Counted from the first letter of the stretch, positions 1-8,468 are shown. The stretch: 64,000 nucleotides of DNA from CAJXYS01 sp913063035 (GCF_050586465.1 NZ_JBOCEG010000001.1:372001-436000), one strand, 5' to 3'. Notes: a model not told the origin generated them from the letters alone. Translations and numbers: made by a program.

Positions 1-63
1 GCGGTCAAACAGCGCGGCAGGGCCGCCGCCGTCTTCGGTGACCTTTTCGCGAAGGTCGAGTGA
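1..63 (+). CDS. C-terminal end of a gene that begins outside the window
   Basis: Reading frame 1 is open from the first base and ends with a TGA at 61-63, giving about 20 residues ending in FAKVE. It lies 82 bases before nnrS on the same strand. The fragment is too short to identify. It is reported because the frame is open to the window edge and the stop sits where a gene end is expected; it could also be chance. Confidence 0.35.
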   Translation, partial: AVKQRGRAAAVFGDLFAKVE

Positions 64-145
64 TCCCGTCCGGACGGATCGTCCGACGCGGGCGGGGCGC
101 CCCGGACAGGCGTCCCGCCGATCCCATTTTCCAGGAGGTGCCCCG

Positions 146-1348
146 ATGCAGACCCGACAGGACTTCACCGGCCCGGCGCTGTTCTCCTACGGCTTCCGGC
201 CCTTCTTTCTGGCCGCCACGCTTTTCGGGCTGGGCGTGGTCCCGGCCTGGCTTTTGGTCTGGCGCGGCGACCTGATGCCGGGCGGTCCCATGGCGCCGGT
301 CGACTGGCACGTCCACGAGATGATTTTCGGCTACGGGGCCGCCGTCGTGGCGGGGTTTCTCTTTACCGCCGTTCCGAACTGGACCGGCCGGATGCCGGCG
401 CGCGGCTGGCCGCTGGCCGTGCTGCTCGCGCTTTGGATCGCCGGACGGCTCGCCATGGCGGGGGCGTTCGGGGATGACCCGGTGCTTGTCATGTGTGCCG
501 ATGGCGCCTTCCTTTTGGCGGTCGCCGGCATGATCGCGCGCGAGATCGTGGCGGGGCGGAACTGGCGCAACCTCAAGGTCGTGGTGCCGGTGTCGCTGCT
601 GGCCGCGGCCAATGTCTTCTTTCATCTCGAGGCCATGCGCACGGGGCTGGCCGAAACGGGCCACCGTCTCGGGATCGCGCTGCTCGTGTTCCTCATCATG
701 CTCATCGGGGGGCGCATCGTGCCGAGTTTCACACGCAACTGGCTGGCAAGGAGCGGCTCGCCCAGCCGGCCGGTGCCGTTCGGCCCCTATGACGTGGCGA
801 GCCTCGTGGCCGGCGGTGTCGCCCTGGCCGGGTGGGTGGCGGTCCCGGATGCCCCGGCGACCGGCGTGGCGCTCGCGCTGGCCACGGTGATGCATGTCGT
901 GCGGCTGGCGCGCTGGCTGGGGGTTCTGACGGCGGGTGCGCCGCTGCTGGTCATGTTGCACATCGCCTACGGTTTCCTGCCGGCAGGCTTTGCAGCGGCG
1001 GCGCTGGGGGCTTTCGGACGGGCCGGGCCGGACCAGGCCGCGCATCTCTTCGGGATCGGCGGGATCGGCGGCATGACGCTGGCCGTGATGATGCGCGCGA
1101 CGCTCGGGCACACGGGGCGCCCGCTCGTCGCCGGGCCGGCGCTGACCGTCGGCTTCGTGGCGGTCGCGCTCGCCGCCCTGGTCCGGCTCTATGGCGCCGA
1201 TGCGTTCTTCCCGGGGCTGGATGGCATTCACCTCGCCGCGCTGCTCTGGACGGCGGGCTTCGCGCTGGCCGTGCGGCGATTGCTGCCGTGGCTGGCGACG
1301 CCGCGCATGGCGCCGCGCCGCCCCGGCCGGGCATCGCTTCGGACGTGA
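146..1348 (+). CDS. nnrS: NnrS family heme/copper-type membrane protein
   Basis: The predicted product is 400 residues of almost continuous hydrophobic helices (about 12 segments), as in NnrS, a heme- and copper-containing membrane protein linked to nitric oxide stress in denitrifying alphaproteobacteria. The N-terminus (LFSYGFRPFFL, residues 12-22) and the WHVHEMIFGYG stretch near residue 53, with His residues that are candidate heme ligands, are typical of the family. The start at 146 follows an AGGAGGTG ribosome site at 133-140; the frame is open further upstream without a better site. A 6-bp stem, CGGACG/CGTCCG, closes over the stop codon at 1340-1355 but has no T-run. No denitrification genes are visible next to it. 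Confidence 0.88.
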   Translation: MQTRQDFTGPALFSYGFRPFFLAATLFGLGVVPAWLLVWRGDLMPGGPMAPVDWHVHEMIFGYGAAVVAGFLFTAVPNWTGRMPARGWPLAVLLALWIAGRLAMAGAFGDDPVLVMCADGAFLLAVAGMIAREIVAGRNWRNLKVVVPVSLLAAANVFFHLEAMRTGLAETGHRLGIALLVFLIMLIGGRIVPSFTRNWLARSGSPSRPVPFGPYDVASLVAGGVALAGWVAVPDAPATGVALALATVMHVVRLARWLGVLTAGAPLLVMLHIAYGFLPAGFAAAALGAFGRAGPDQAAHLFGIGGIGGMTLAVMMRATLGHTGRPLVAGPALTVGFVAVALAALVRLYGADAFFPGLDGIHLAALLWTAGFALAVRRLLPWLATPRMAPRRPGRASLRT

Positions 1349-1560
1349 GCGTCCGGGCGGGCCGGTGGCCGGGGAACGTGTCCACCCCAGCGCGGCGGCG
1401 CGTCGGCACATGCAGGCTTTCGCCCTTAAGGGGAAGTCTTGATGGCCGGGAGCGCGCGGCCGGGGTGCACGCGCCCTGCACAGAATTCCACGCGGCTCAC
1501 ATATTGCGGCAACAATCCATTGAAATTGTGAACGGTATCTGATTCGGATTTGTCCAAAGT

Positions 1561-1589
1561 TTTACCGGCCTGGCTTTTCCTGATACAAT
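1561..1589 (+). promoter_or_regulatory. Sigma70-type promoter for the 1602 gene
   Basis: TTTACC at 1561-1566 and TACAAT at 1584-1589 are separated by 17 bases, close to the -35/-10 consensus. The expected transcript start is about 1596, only a few bases before the ATG at 1602, so the message would have almost no leader. The 252-base gap from 1349 to 1601 shows nothing else clear. Confidence 0.5.
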
Positions 1590-1601
1590 TATCGGTAGAA
1601 C

Positions 1602-1991
1602 ATGAATGCGCACCCGAATTCCCATGAAATGGCCAGGTTCCCGATGCTGCCTCCCAGCTTGAGATACTTCATCAAGCACGAAATCGAAGATATCTTCGAC
1701 CTCGTCCCGGTTTTGATCCTCGGCGTCGGTCTGGCCTTCGCGATCTTGATCCTGCTGCTTTTCGTGAACACGGAGCGGGACCCGGCCGCGACGCCAGGCC
1801 CGGCTGGCGTATCCGCGCCCGTGGCCGAAGACGCCGCGGCAGCGGGACCGGGCGCGGCATCCACCGCGGCCGATGCCGGTGACGCCGGGATCCCGCGCGA
1901 GCCCGGGGCCGCGCCGGAGGAAGAGCCGCGCTCGAGTGACGCGGCGCAGCGCTTCAGATTGCTCGAGCGCCCGTCCGACTTTCCGCCCTAA
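1602..1991 (+). CDS. Small single-pass membrane protein of unknown function
   Basis: The product is 129 residues: a short polar N-terminus, one hydrophobic helix at about residues 35-54 (LVPVLILGVGLAFAILILLL) and a low-complexity tail rich in Ala, Pro and acidic residues. The tail composition suggests an unstructured domain after a membrane anchor. I do not recognise a family. A good promoter lies just upstream, so the first ATG gives a nearly leaderless message; an in-frame ATG at 1632 is the alternative start. Confidence 0.6.
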   Translation: MNAHPNSHEMARFPMLPPSLRYFIKHEIEDIFDLVPVLILGVGLAFAILILLLFVNTERDPAATPGPAGVSAPVAEDAAAAGPGAASTAADAGDAGIPREPGAAPEEEPRSSDAAQRFRLLERPSDFPP

Positions 1992-2037
1992 GGCAGGCCT
2001 TTCGCTACGACCATGAACGTTCACGGGGGTTCGATAC

Positions 2038-2466
2038 GTGTCATTCTTTCATTCTTCACGGGGTCGCCGCGCCGTTGGCCGCGGTGATTGTGCAGCGCCG
2101 CGCGTGTCGGGGCCCGCGGGTGTCCTGCGACTGCTCGGTGTCGCCGCGTGCTTCGCCATGCTGGGCGTGGCAAGCGCGGGGGCGGCCAGTGACACCCCGG
2201 CATGGGATGAGATCGCGTGCGAGCCCCTCGAGGAGCTCGGCGAGGAAATCATGTTCGCACGCCAGCAGGGCGCCTCGACAAGCCTTCTGATCGAAAAGGG
2301 AGAAGCCTGGATCCCGCCGGATTCCATCCTGGCGCAAGAGACCCGGGCGCTCATCCGGGAGATCGTGAAGTTCACCGAGCGCGTGCCGCGGGTGAAGGAC
2401 TTTCAGGAACGGAAGCGGGTGTCCGAGGATTTCGGAGACACGCTGTCTTCCATGTGCGAGGGCTAG
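2038..2466 (+). CDS. Exported small protein with paired cysteines (paralog of the 2503 gene)
   Basis: The product is 142 residues from a GTG start. A signal-like hydrophobic stretch (LLGVAACFAMLGVASAGAA, about residues 32-50) is followed by a mostly helical mature domain that opens with an Ala-Cys pair and closes with CEG at the C-terminus. The 83 residues between these points align without gaps to the gene at 2503-2886 on the other strand, sharing the two cysteines, an ARQ motif, TR, F, PR and other positions. Function is unknown. The conserved cysteines probably form a periplasmic disulfide. The start is uncertain; the N-region before the hydrophobic stretch is long. Confidence 0.6.
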   Translation: MSFFHSSRGRRAVGRGDCAAPRVSGPAGVLRLLGVAACFAMLGVASAGAASDTPAWDEIACEPLEELGEEIMFARQQGASTSLLIEKGEAWIPPDSILAQETRALIREIVKFTERVPRVKDFQERKRVSEDFGDTLSSMCEG

Positions 2467-2502
2467 CGCCCGGCGCGGGGCAGAGCGGCCCGCCCGGATG
2501 CC

Positions 2503-2886
2503 TCAGGGCAACGAGCCGCGGCAGGCATCGGCGACCCGCGTGCGGAACGCCTCGGCGGCTTGCCGTCTTTGCCGCTCGGTTTTTTCGCGGGGTTCGCGAT
2601 AGGCGAACACGGCGATTTTCCGCAACATCTCCCTGGTTCCGGACATGTAGGCCGCTGACCAGCCCATGCTCTCGATGGCCATGTCGGTCGCCATGCCGAT
2701 GGCGAGCCTGTTCTGCCGGGCTTCCATCATCGTGTAGGCGGCCTGTCCCAGGAGGGTGCAGGCGGGCGAGAACCGGTGCGCGCCGTGATCGCTGGCCACG
2801 CCTGGGGCAAGGGCGCCCAGGGCGAAGGCGACCGCCAGGATCAGGCGCGGCAGGGTTCTTGCCGGGAGGATCGCGGGGTGGGTCAT
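2503..2886 (-). CDS. Exported small protein with paired cysteines (paralog of the 2038 gene)
   Basis: The product is 127 residues with a clear signal peptide (LPRLILAVAFALGALAPGVAS, about residues 11-31). The mature part begins near AC and ends with ACRG. It aligns without a gap over 83 residues with the neighbouring 2038-2466 product, in convergent orientation. I chose the ATG at 2886 because it places the signal peptide at the N-terminus; the longer frame to 3408 overlaps the BTLCP gene and is a shadow. Function is unknown. Confidence 0.65.
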   Translation of the reverse strand: MTHPAILPARTLPRLILAVAFALGALAPGVASDHGAHRFSPACTLLGQAAYTMMEARQNRLAIGMATDMAIESMGWSAAYMSGTREMLRKIAVFAYREPREKTERQRRQAAEAFRTRVADACRGSLP

Positions 2887-2918
2887 GATCCGTTCACTTC
2901 CGGGCGGGCCGCCCGGTG

Positions 2919-3560
2919 TCAGTAGGGTTGCACGCATTTCGTGATGGACGATGTCGGCCCATCGTCGAGAACGCCGCCGCGCAGCACCATGTTCCATCCG
3001 TGCGGGGCGCGCGGGTTCTGAACCCGCATGAAGATGTAGCCGGTTTTCGCCCAGCCCAGCAGCTTGTTGTTCAGGTTGTCGAGCACGAAATCCCCCGTCT
3101 CGTGGCGGAGCACCAGAACCGCATGGGGACTCATGTTGGTGTCGAGAACCGTCGCGAGCAGGAGCCGCGCCGGATCGACGCCACTGGCGTAGAGGATCTG
3201 CTTTTTCCGGAGCGCGTAGTCCTCGCAATCGCCGCCGCGTGGTGTCGGCAGGGCCCAAAGCTCCTCCCGGCCGTACTGCTTGAGGTCGGATATCGGGCGG
3301 ACACTGCGGTTCACGTCCCGATTGACCCGGTGGGCCATCATCAGCATGTCGTCCAGGCGGCCGTCCCGGTTCGATGATCTTGCACAGGCCCAGGAGAACC
3401 GGTTGCAAAGGTCCACCGCGCCTTCGGGGGGTGGAACCGCTTCGCCCAGCGGCAGGTGCCGGGGCATTGCGGCCTGCTGTGCCCGCGTCGCGGTTGCGGA
3501 CGCGGCGATCGACGCAAGCAGGCCTATTCCGAGAATGAGACAGCTCAACAGGCGCAGCAC
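2919..3560 (-). CDS. Transglutaminase-like cysteine peptidase, BTLCP/DUF920 family
   Basis: The product is 213 residues with a signal peptide (about residues 1-28) followed by a bacterial transglutaminase-like cysteine proteinase domain. The catalytic triad can be seen: Cys in GDCEDYALRKK (near residue 111), His in MSPHAVLVL and Asp in FVLDNLNN. LapG, which cleaves the biofilm adhesin LapA in the periplasm, belongs to this family, but no adhesin or LapD partner is visible here, so the substrate is unknown. The start is GTG at 3560 with GGAGGG six bases upstream. It lies 32 bases ahead of the small secreted gene that follows on the same strand. Confidence 0.85.
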   Translation of the reverse strand: MLRLLSCLILGIGLLASIAASATATRAQQAAMPRHLPLGEAVPPPEGAVDLCNRFSWACARSSNRDGRLDDMLMMAHRVNRDVNRSVRPISDLKQYGREELWALPTPRGGDCEDYALRKKQILYASGVDPARLLLATVLDTNMSPHAVLVLRHETGDFVLDNLNNKLLGWAKTGYIFMRVQNPRAPHGWNMVLRGGVLDDGPTSSITKCVQPY

Positions 3561-3797
3561 GATGACCCTCCGGGATATGGCATTATCCCGCGGGACTATC
3601 GCTAAACGTGGGCTGCGGTTTTCAGGACACTTTTAAATTGTTGGCCTTATGTGCAGTTGTGTGGAAAATTGTGGAACTTGTCCGACGTCTGCGACGTCTG
3701 CCAGCCCGCCCGCCCGTCGAGCCGCGCGGGCGCCACCGGCGGGTCCGGTGCCGGCGATGGTCCCGCCGCCGCGCGCCGGTGCCGATCCGCGTTGCCG

Positions 3798-4637
3798 CTA
3801 TGTCCTGTCCCGCGGCGCTGGGGGCACCACGCGCGTCACCGCCCCGGCGCGGGTGAACATCCGGTCCCGCTGCCACCAGACGACGACGGCCGCCACGGCG
3901 ACCAGGATCCAGGTGTCCCACGGCTGCGCGTCGGGCCAGAACGGGTTGATCAGCTGCCAGTGGAACAGCATCGGCAACAGAAGACTGCCGCGCCCGGCGT
4001 TCAGGATCGGCGTGACAAGGATCGCGAGGGTCACGTTCCCGATGAAGAAGGGCAGGAAACTCCAGTTCTCGTAGACGACCCCCGCAAGGTAGAAGACGGG
4101 AAGGTGCCAGACCCCCCAGACCGCACCGATCAGGGCGCCGGCCCAGAACGGGGCGACGTGTCGTTGCAGCAGCGGCTGCGCGACGCCGCGCCAGCCGAAT
4201 TCCTCCATCGGGCCGAGAAAGAGCATCATTCCCATCAGGCCAAGCATCGGCGCCGCGCCGCCGGGCGGCAGCGGTGCGAGCAGCGGGCCGCCCTTGAGCA
4301 GCGATCCGGCCATGAAGACCAGCGGGATCCCGGCAAGGATGAAAAGCCACCAGGCCACCGCGCATCGCCACAGGAGAAGCCGCGACAGGAACAGCCGTAT
4401 CCCGCCCGGTCCCGTATGGACCAGCACGAGCGTCAGCCCGGTGATCGCCGGCGCCCAGGTGGCGACGAAATACAGCGGATGGCCGCCGCTGATCTCTCCG
4501 AAGAGCGCGAGGGTCGGCCCCGGCGCCAGGATGTAGCTGCCGATGATGCCCCAGGTGATGGCGAAGGTGCCCAGCAGAAAGAAGGCAAGCGCCCGGGATG
4601 GAACCGGCGCGCGGCCCGCGCGGCGTTCAGACGACAT
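3798..4637 (-). CDS. CPBP family intramembrane glutamic endopeptidase
   Basis: About 279 residues with seven or eight membrane helices. The CPBP (Abi, PF02517) signature is present: EEFGWRG, carrying the catalytic Glu pair and Arg, then WHLP, and a later motif with an Asn/His pair (LFHWQLINPF). Relatives include eukaryotic Rce1 and bacteriocin-immunity proteases, but substrates of most bacterial members are unknown. The ATG at 4637 follows GGGGAT; an in-frame ATG at 4652 would add five residues. It is transcribed away from the ABC importer operon and no neighbour suggests a role. Confidence 0.85.
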   Translation of the reverse strand: MSSERRAGRAPVPSRALAFFLLGTFAITWGIIGSYILAPGPTLALFGEISGGHPLYFVATWAPAITGLTLVLVHTGPGGIRLFLSRLLLWRCAVAWWLFILAGIPLVFMAGSLLKGGPLLAPLPPGGAAPMLGLMGMMLFLGPMEEFGWRGVAQPLLQRHVAPFWAGALIGAVWGVWHLPVFYLAGVVYENWSFLPFFIGNVTLAILVTPILNAGRGSLLLPMLFHWQLINPFWPDAQPWDTWILVAVAAVVVWWQRDRMFTRAGAVTRVVPPAPRDRT

Positions 4638-4735
4638 CAGCCAAATCCCCATCCCGAAATATGCGCTCGTCGAAAGCCTAGGCCTTGCGGCGTGCCGACA
4701 CCATGATGTCGGTCAAGCTGCAGCCGCGGCCGTGA

Positions 4736-4763
4736 TTGACATGCCTTGGACAACCGGTAGGAA
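4736..4763 (+). promoter_or_regulatory. Possible promoter of the ABC importer operon, in a 399-base gap
   Basis: The gap 4638-5036 between the divergent CPBP and importer genes holds no convincing gene. A perfect TTGACA at 4736-4741 is followed after 16 bases by TAGGAA at 4758-4763, a weak -10. If used, it gives a 5' leader of about 270 bases. I looked for a TPP riboswitch (THI box) because the binding protein resembles ThiY/NMT1 proteins and found none. Confidence 0.3.
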
Positions 4764-5036
4764 TATCCAGTATCCGAAGGGGCCGATCGTGATTTTCCGA
4801 CCGCGTAAAGACGCCGACGAGACCGTCGTCGCCATGCTGGCTTCGGCCCAGCGGCGCGGGCGGCGGAACGATGCCGAGCGCCACGCGGTCCGGCGGCATG
4901 GCCTGCGGGCCGCGATGCCGGACCGTGACGCGGCGCGCGCGTGCGGCGCGCCCGACGGTTGCATCCGCGAAGACATCGCCCCCAGCGCCTGCGCCGGGGC
5001 GGCACATCGTCATCCACAACAAAAAGGGAGGAGATC

Positions 5037-6059
5037 ATGACGACATTCAGCAGACGGCAGGCCCTGGGCCTGATGGGCGCGACCGCGGCGGCGGCGGGGC
5101 TGGGCGCCCCGGCGCTGGCGCAGCGCGGCAAGGTGGTGGTGGGCGCGCTGCCCTTCACCAGCCATTCCGGCAGTTTCGTCGCGCTTCAGCGCGGTTACTT
5201 CGAAGAGGCGGGGCTCGACGTCGAGCTCAAGTTCTTCCAGGCCGCGCAGCCGATGGCCGTGGCCATCGCCTCCGGCGACGTCGATTTCGGGGTCACGGCG
5301 ATCTCGGGCGGGCTCATCTCGCTGGCTGACAAGGGCGCGGTGAAGGTTATCGGCGGCGCCCTCAGCGAGGAGCCGGGGATCGACGGCCAGAAGATCCTCG
5401 CCTCGAATGCCGCCTTCGAGGCGGGGCTGACCTCGCCGGCCGCACTGGGCGAGGCCCGCTACGGCATGACGACGGCCGGCTCGTCCTTCCATTACATGGG
5501 GTCCAAGATCGCCGCGGCCGAAGGCGTCGCGCCGACCTTCGTGCCGCTCCAGAAGGTGGGCGCGATCATCGGTGCGCTAAAGTCGGGCCAGATCGACGCC
5601 TGGTCGATCGTGCCCCATATCGCCAAGCCGCTCGCCGGCGCGGGCGCGGTCAAGATGATCGGCAACGTCTCGGACTACCTGCCGGACTACCAGGTGACCA
5701 CGGTCTTCACCTCGACGGGGAATGCCAGTTCGGAACGCGAGCTGACCTCGGCCTTCCTCGGCGGGTTCAGCCGGGGCGTGGCGGACTACAACGCCGCCAT
5801 GGTGGACCGCAGCGCCGGCGAGGAGGCGATGGACGAGATGGTCAGGCTGATCCACACCTATGTCTATACCGACCGCCCGCTCGAGAAGGCGGCGCCATCG
5901 ATCGTCAACGGCTCGATGCGGCTCAACGCGGATGCGGCGCTGAACCTGGCCTCGGTGCGCGACCAGCTGGACTGGTTCCAGTCCGAGAACCTCGTCGATG
6001 CCGACATCACGCTCGAGACGCTCGTGGACAGCAGCTACGTCGAGACCATCGGCAGCTGA
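5037..6059 (+). CDS. ABC transporter substrate-binding protein, SsuA/ThiY/NMT1-like, Tat-exported
   Basis: The product is 340 residues beginning with a twin-arginine signal (SRRQALGLMGATAAAAGL, residues 5-22) and an ALA cleavage site. The mature part has the two-lobe NMT1/SsuA fold of nitrate/sulfonate/taurine/pyrimidine-precursor binding proteins, with the usual GALPFTSHSG start and GDVDFGVTAISGG substrate-loop segment. The ATG at 5037 follows GGGAGGAG. It is the first gene of a binding protein-ATPase-permease operon. The ligand cannot be read from the sequence; no desulfonation, nitrate or thiamine genes flank it. Confidence 0.88.
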   Translation: MTTFSRRQALGLMGATAAAAGLGAPALAQRGKVVVGALPFTSHSGSFVALQRGYFEEAGLDVELKFFQAAQPMAVAIASGDVDFGVTAISGGLISLADKGAVKVIGGALSEEPGIDGQKILASNAAFEAGLTSPAALGEARYGMTTAGSSFHYMGSKIAAAEGVAPTFVPLQKVGAIIGALKSGQIDAWSIVPHIAKPLAGAGAVKMIGNVSDYLPDYQVTTVFTSTGNASSERELTSAFLGGFSRGVADYNAAMVDRSAGEEAMDEMVRLIHTYVYTDRPLEKAAPSIVNGSMRLNADAALNLASVRDQLDWFQSENLVDADITLETLVDSSYVETIGS

Positions 6060-6106
6060 TCGACGCCGGAGGGCGGCCGCGGCCGCCCTTCGCAACCGGC
6101 GGGGGG

Positions 6107-6877
6107 ATGATGGATATTCGGCTCGAAGGGATCGCGCACAGCTACGGTGCGACCGAAGTTCTGCGCGACGTGTCGCTTGATATCGACACGGGGCGGATCG
6201 TGTGTCTCGTCGGTCCGTCGGGCTGCGGAAAGTCCACGCTTCTCCGGCTCATCGGCGGGCTGGAGCGTCCGTCACAGGGGCGGGTTCTCCAGATAGGGGC
6301 GCCGCCCGAGGGCTGCCTGAACCCGCTCACCTACATTTTCCAGGATTTCGCGCTGCTGCCCTGGCGCACGGTCCGGGGCAACGTCTCGCTCGTGCTCGAG
6401 GATCACGGCATCCGGGGCCGCAAGGCCGCGCCGATCATCGCGGACGTGCTGGCACGGACCCGCCTTTCCGATTTTGCCGACGCGTTGCCGAAGCAGCTGT
6501 CGGGCGGGATGAAACAGCGCGTGGCCATCGCGCGGGCGCTCGCCGTCAACCCGGCCGTGATGCTGATGGACGAACCGCTCTCGGCGCTGGACAGCCAGAC
6601 GCGCGAACTGCTCATGGACGACCTGATCTCGCTCTGGACGCGGGAACCGTTCACGGCCGTCTACGTCACGCACAACCTCGCCGAGGCCGTGCGCCTCGGC
6701 CATCGTGTCGTGGTGCTGTCGCGCCGCCCGGGCCGCATCCGCGAGATCGTCGAGATCGGGAAGCCGCTTGCTGAGCGGGGCTATGCCGATCCCGACCTGG
6801 ACCGGGTGCAACAGCATCTCTGGGCTCTCATGCGCGAGGAGGCTCGCGCCGCCGACGAGGAATTGATCGATGTCTGA
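6107..6877 (+). CDS. ABC transporter ATP-binding protein, SsuB/TauB type
   Basis: 256 residues containing all ABC ATPase motifs: Walker A GPSGCGKST (about 37-45), Q-loop in IFQDFALLPW, signature LSGGMKQR, Walker B VMLMDEPLSALD and the H-loop in YVTHNLAEAV. LPWRTV after the Q-loop is typical of nitrate/sulfonate/taurine importers. It follows the binding-protein gene by 47 bases and overlaps the permease gene by 8. There are two adjacent ATG codons at 6107 and 6110; either may be used. Confidence 0.92.
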   Translation: MMDIRLEGIAHSYGATEVLRDVSLDIDTGRIVCLVGPSGCGKSTLLRLIGGLERPSQGRVLQIGAPPEGCLNPLTYIFQDFALLPWRTVRGNVSLVLEDHGIRGRKAAPIIADVLARTRLSDFADALPKQLSGGMKQRVAIARALAVNPAVMLMDEPLSALDSQTRELLMDDLISLWTREPFTAVYVTHNLAEAVRLGHRVVVLSRRPGRIREIVEIGKPLAERGYADPDLDRVQQHLWALMREEARAADEELIDV

Positions 6878-7682
6878 CGCCCGTCTCGAAACGCGCCCCA
6901 TGCGCGAAGTGCGGTTCCGCGGCGGCGGCTTCCAGCCTGAGCGCCGCCGCTGGATCGGCGTTGCGGTCTTCGTGCTGGTGATCGGCCTGGTGGAATGGGG
7001 CACGCGGGCCGGGTGGATCTCGGCGCTGACCCTGCCGCGGCCCTCGGAGGTGCTGGCGACCTTCGGCGAGCTCTGGGAGTCAGGCCTGTTCTTCGCCCAT
7101 CTCGTGCCGTCCCTGACCCGGCTCGCGGTCGGTGCGGCGCTTGGCGCCAGTGTCGGGATCGCGACCGGTATCCTGATCGGCCTCTTCTCTTACATGCGCG
7201 CGGCGCTCGTGCCGGTGATCGCCGCCATCTTCCCGATCCCGAAAATCGCGCTTCTGCCGCTCTTCGTGATCTGGTTCGGGATCGACGAGGGGTCGAAATA
7301 CGCCCTGATCGCGTTTGGCACCTTCACGCCCACGGTGGTGGCGACCTACGGCGCGGTGGATAATGTCGACCGGACGCTGATCCGGATGGGGCAAAGCTTC
7401 GGGCTGTCATGGCTGTCGATCGTGCGCAAGATCGTCCTGCCGGGGGCGATGCCGGGCATCCTCTCGGGGCTTCGCATCAGCCTTGCCATCGCCATCATCC
7501 TGCTGGTGGCGGCCGAGATGCTTGGCGCGCAATACGGGATTGGCGCCTATATCCTCGAGGCGGGGTCGCTCTACGATCTCGAGCGTCTCTTCGCGGGCGT
7601 GGTGATCCTGTCGATCCTCGGCGTTCTGGTCAGCATGACCATCGGCTTCATGGAACAGCGCCTGCTGGGCTGGCGGACATGA
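6870..7682 (+). CDS. ABC transporter permease, SsuC/TauC type
   Basis: 270 residues with about six membrane helices. The binding-protein-dependent transport EAA loop is seen as VDRTLIRMGQSFGLSW...PGAMPGILSGLRIS, where the ATPase docks. The start overlaps the end of the ATPase gene, indicating translational coupling. It is the last gene of the importer operon. The DNA then runs into the left copy of the 109-bp repeat that bounds the tRNA-Gln islet. Confidence 0.92.
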   Translation: MSDARLETRPMREVRFRGGGFQPERRRWIGVAVFVLVIGLVEWGTRAGWISALTLPRPSEVLATFGELWESGLFFAHLVPSLTRLAVGAALGASVGIATGILIGLFSYMRAALVPVIAAIFPIPKIALLPLFVIWFGIDEGSKYALIAFGTFTPTVVATYGAVDNVDRTLIRMGQSFGLSWLSIVRKIVLPGAMPGILSGLRISLAIAIILLVAAEMLGAQYGIGAYILEAGSLYDLERLFAGVVILSILGVLVSMTIGFMEQRLLGWRT

Positions 7683-7762
7683 CGCGGGCCGCCCCGCCCC
7701 CGCCCGAGCGGCCCAGGCACGCCCGAAATTCTCGACGGGGCCCGGTCGATACCTGATACAGC

Positions 7763-7871
7763 CCTGATCCTTCCCGTCGGTCCAGGAGGCTAGGGGCGGG
7801 CAGGTGGCGAACGGACCCGGAGGGCGGCCGTCGATCCCAGGCGCATTTTTCTGGATGATGGCTGGGGTGGT
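7763..7871. repeat. Left copy of a 109-bp direct repeat (attL-like)
   Basis: This segment matches 10175-10283 base for base with a constant offset of 2412 and only three mismatches (near 7840, 7847 and 7856), no gaps. The match stops sharply at both ends. The last 13 bases equal the 3' end of the tRNA-Gln gene, but the rest of the tRNA is absent here. The arrangement is what site-specific integration at a tRNA 3' end leaves behind. Confidence 0.85.
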
Positions 7872-7962
7872 CCTGACCCTAGTAAAGACAGGCTGGCAAT
7901 TCCCTTTCGCCAGTGCTTTGAGCTTGGCGTGGTCCAGACTAGGCTCGAGCTGGTCTGATAGG

Positions 7963-8391
7963 ATGGGAAAGGTGAGCAAGTTTCCGATCTTGACTCTCGT
8001 GATGCTGCTAGGAACAGCCGTGGCGGTTCATGCCGACGAAGCTCCAGCGCCGCCGGGCGACTACCGCGCGCAACTTCAGCAGTGCCGCGACGTGGAAGGT
8101 GAGATCAGTCAGCTCGCCTGCTTTGGCGCAATCTCGGGGAGCACAGACTTCTGGATCAGCCGGAAACGGGGCACTGAGCTGCCCATCGTTGAAGACCTGT
8201 ACTTCGCCGAAATCATGCGCTGTGACGAAGAGCACCGCCCAATGGAACGGCTCGACTGCTTCCTTGCGACCTCTGCACCCAGCTCGATCCGCTCCCTGAA
8301 TGCGCGGAGCCTCGTCAAGGAGCTTCTGAAGTCGCCCGAAGGTGTCGATGCTATGAGGCAAGCCGTTGGTGAGGCGCGGGATGGTGAATGA
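7963..8391 (+). CDS. Exported protein with two C-x(n)-LxCF motifs
   Basis: The product is 142 residues: signal peptide (KFPILTLVMLLGTAVAVHA, about residues 5-23) and a small mature domain. Two copies of a similar motif occur: QCRDVEGEISQLACF and RCDEEHRPMERLDCF. This spacing resembles the C...RLxCYD motif found in exported proteins such as the T6SS-linked TagO/VasI group, but the match is only at motif level. The ATG at 7963 puts the signal at the N-terminus; the open frame extends to 7804 inside the repeat. It lies in the islet, and its function is unknown. Confidence 0.55.
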   Translation: MGKVSKFPILTLVMLLGTAVAVHADEAPAPPGDYRAQLQQCRDVEGEISQLACFGAISGSTDFWISRKRGTELPIVEDLYFAEIMRCDEEHRPMERLDCFLATSAPSSIRSLNARSLVKELLKSPEGVDAMRQAVGEARDGE

Positions 8392-8431
8392 CTGCCCAGA
8401 GCTCATCGAACACGGAACGGCCCCGGATAGG

Positions 8432-8468
8432 TTGATCAATATCAATCCAGACAATCAGATTGATCAAT
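8432..8468. promoter_or_regulatory. Pair of TTGATCAAT palindromes, possible operator
   Basis: TTGATCAAT occurs at 8432-8440 and again at 8460-8468, where it extends to the perfect palindrome ATTGATCAAT. The centres are 28 bases apart, and the pair sits just upstream of the 8502 gene with a third partial ATCAATC between. Two equal palindromes before a gene suggest a dimeric regulator. No matching regulator is visible nearby. Confidence 0.3.

Noticed and set aside
5..1411. 468-codon minus-strand frame opposite nnrS
   Set aside because: nnrS has typical membrane helices and a ribosome site; the other frame is Arg/His-rich noise.
4638..5036. TPP riboswitch before the NMT1/ThiY-like importer
   Set aside because: The THI-box core sequences are not found in the leader.
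7763..7871. Repeat as the end of an insertion sequence
   Set aside because: The copies are direct rather than inverted, no transposase lies between them and one copy overlaps a tRNA end.
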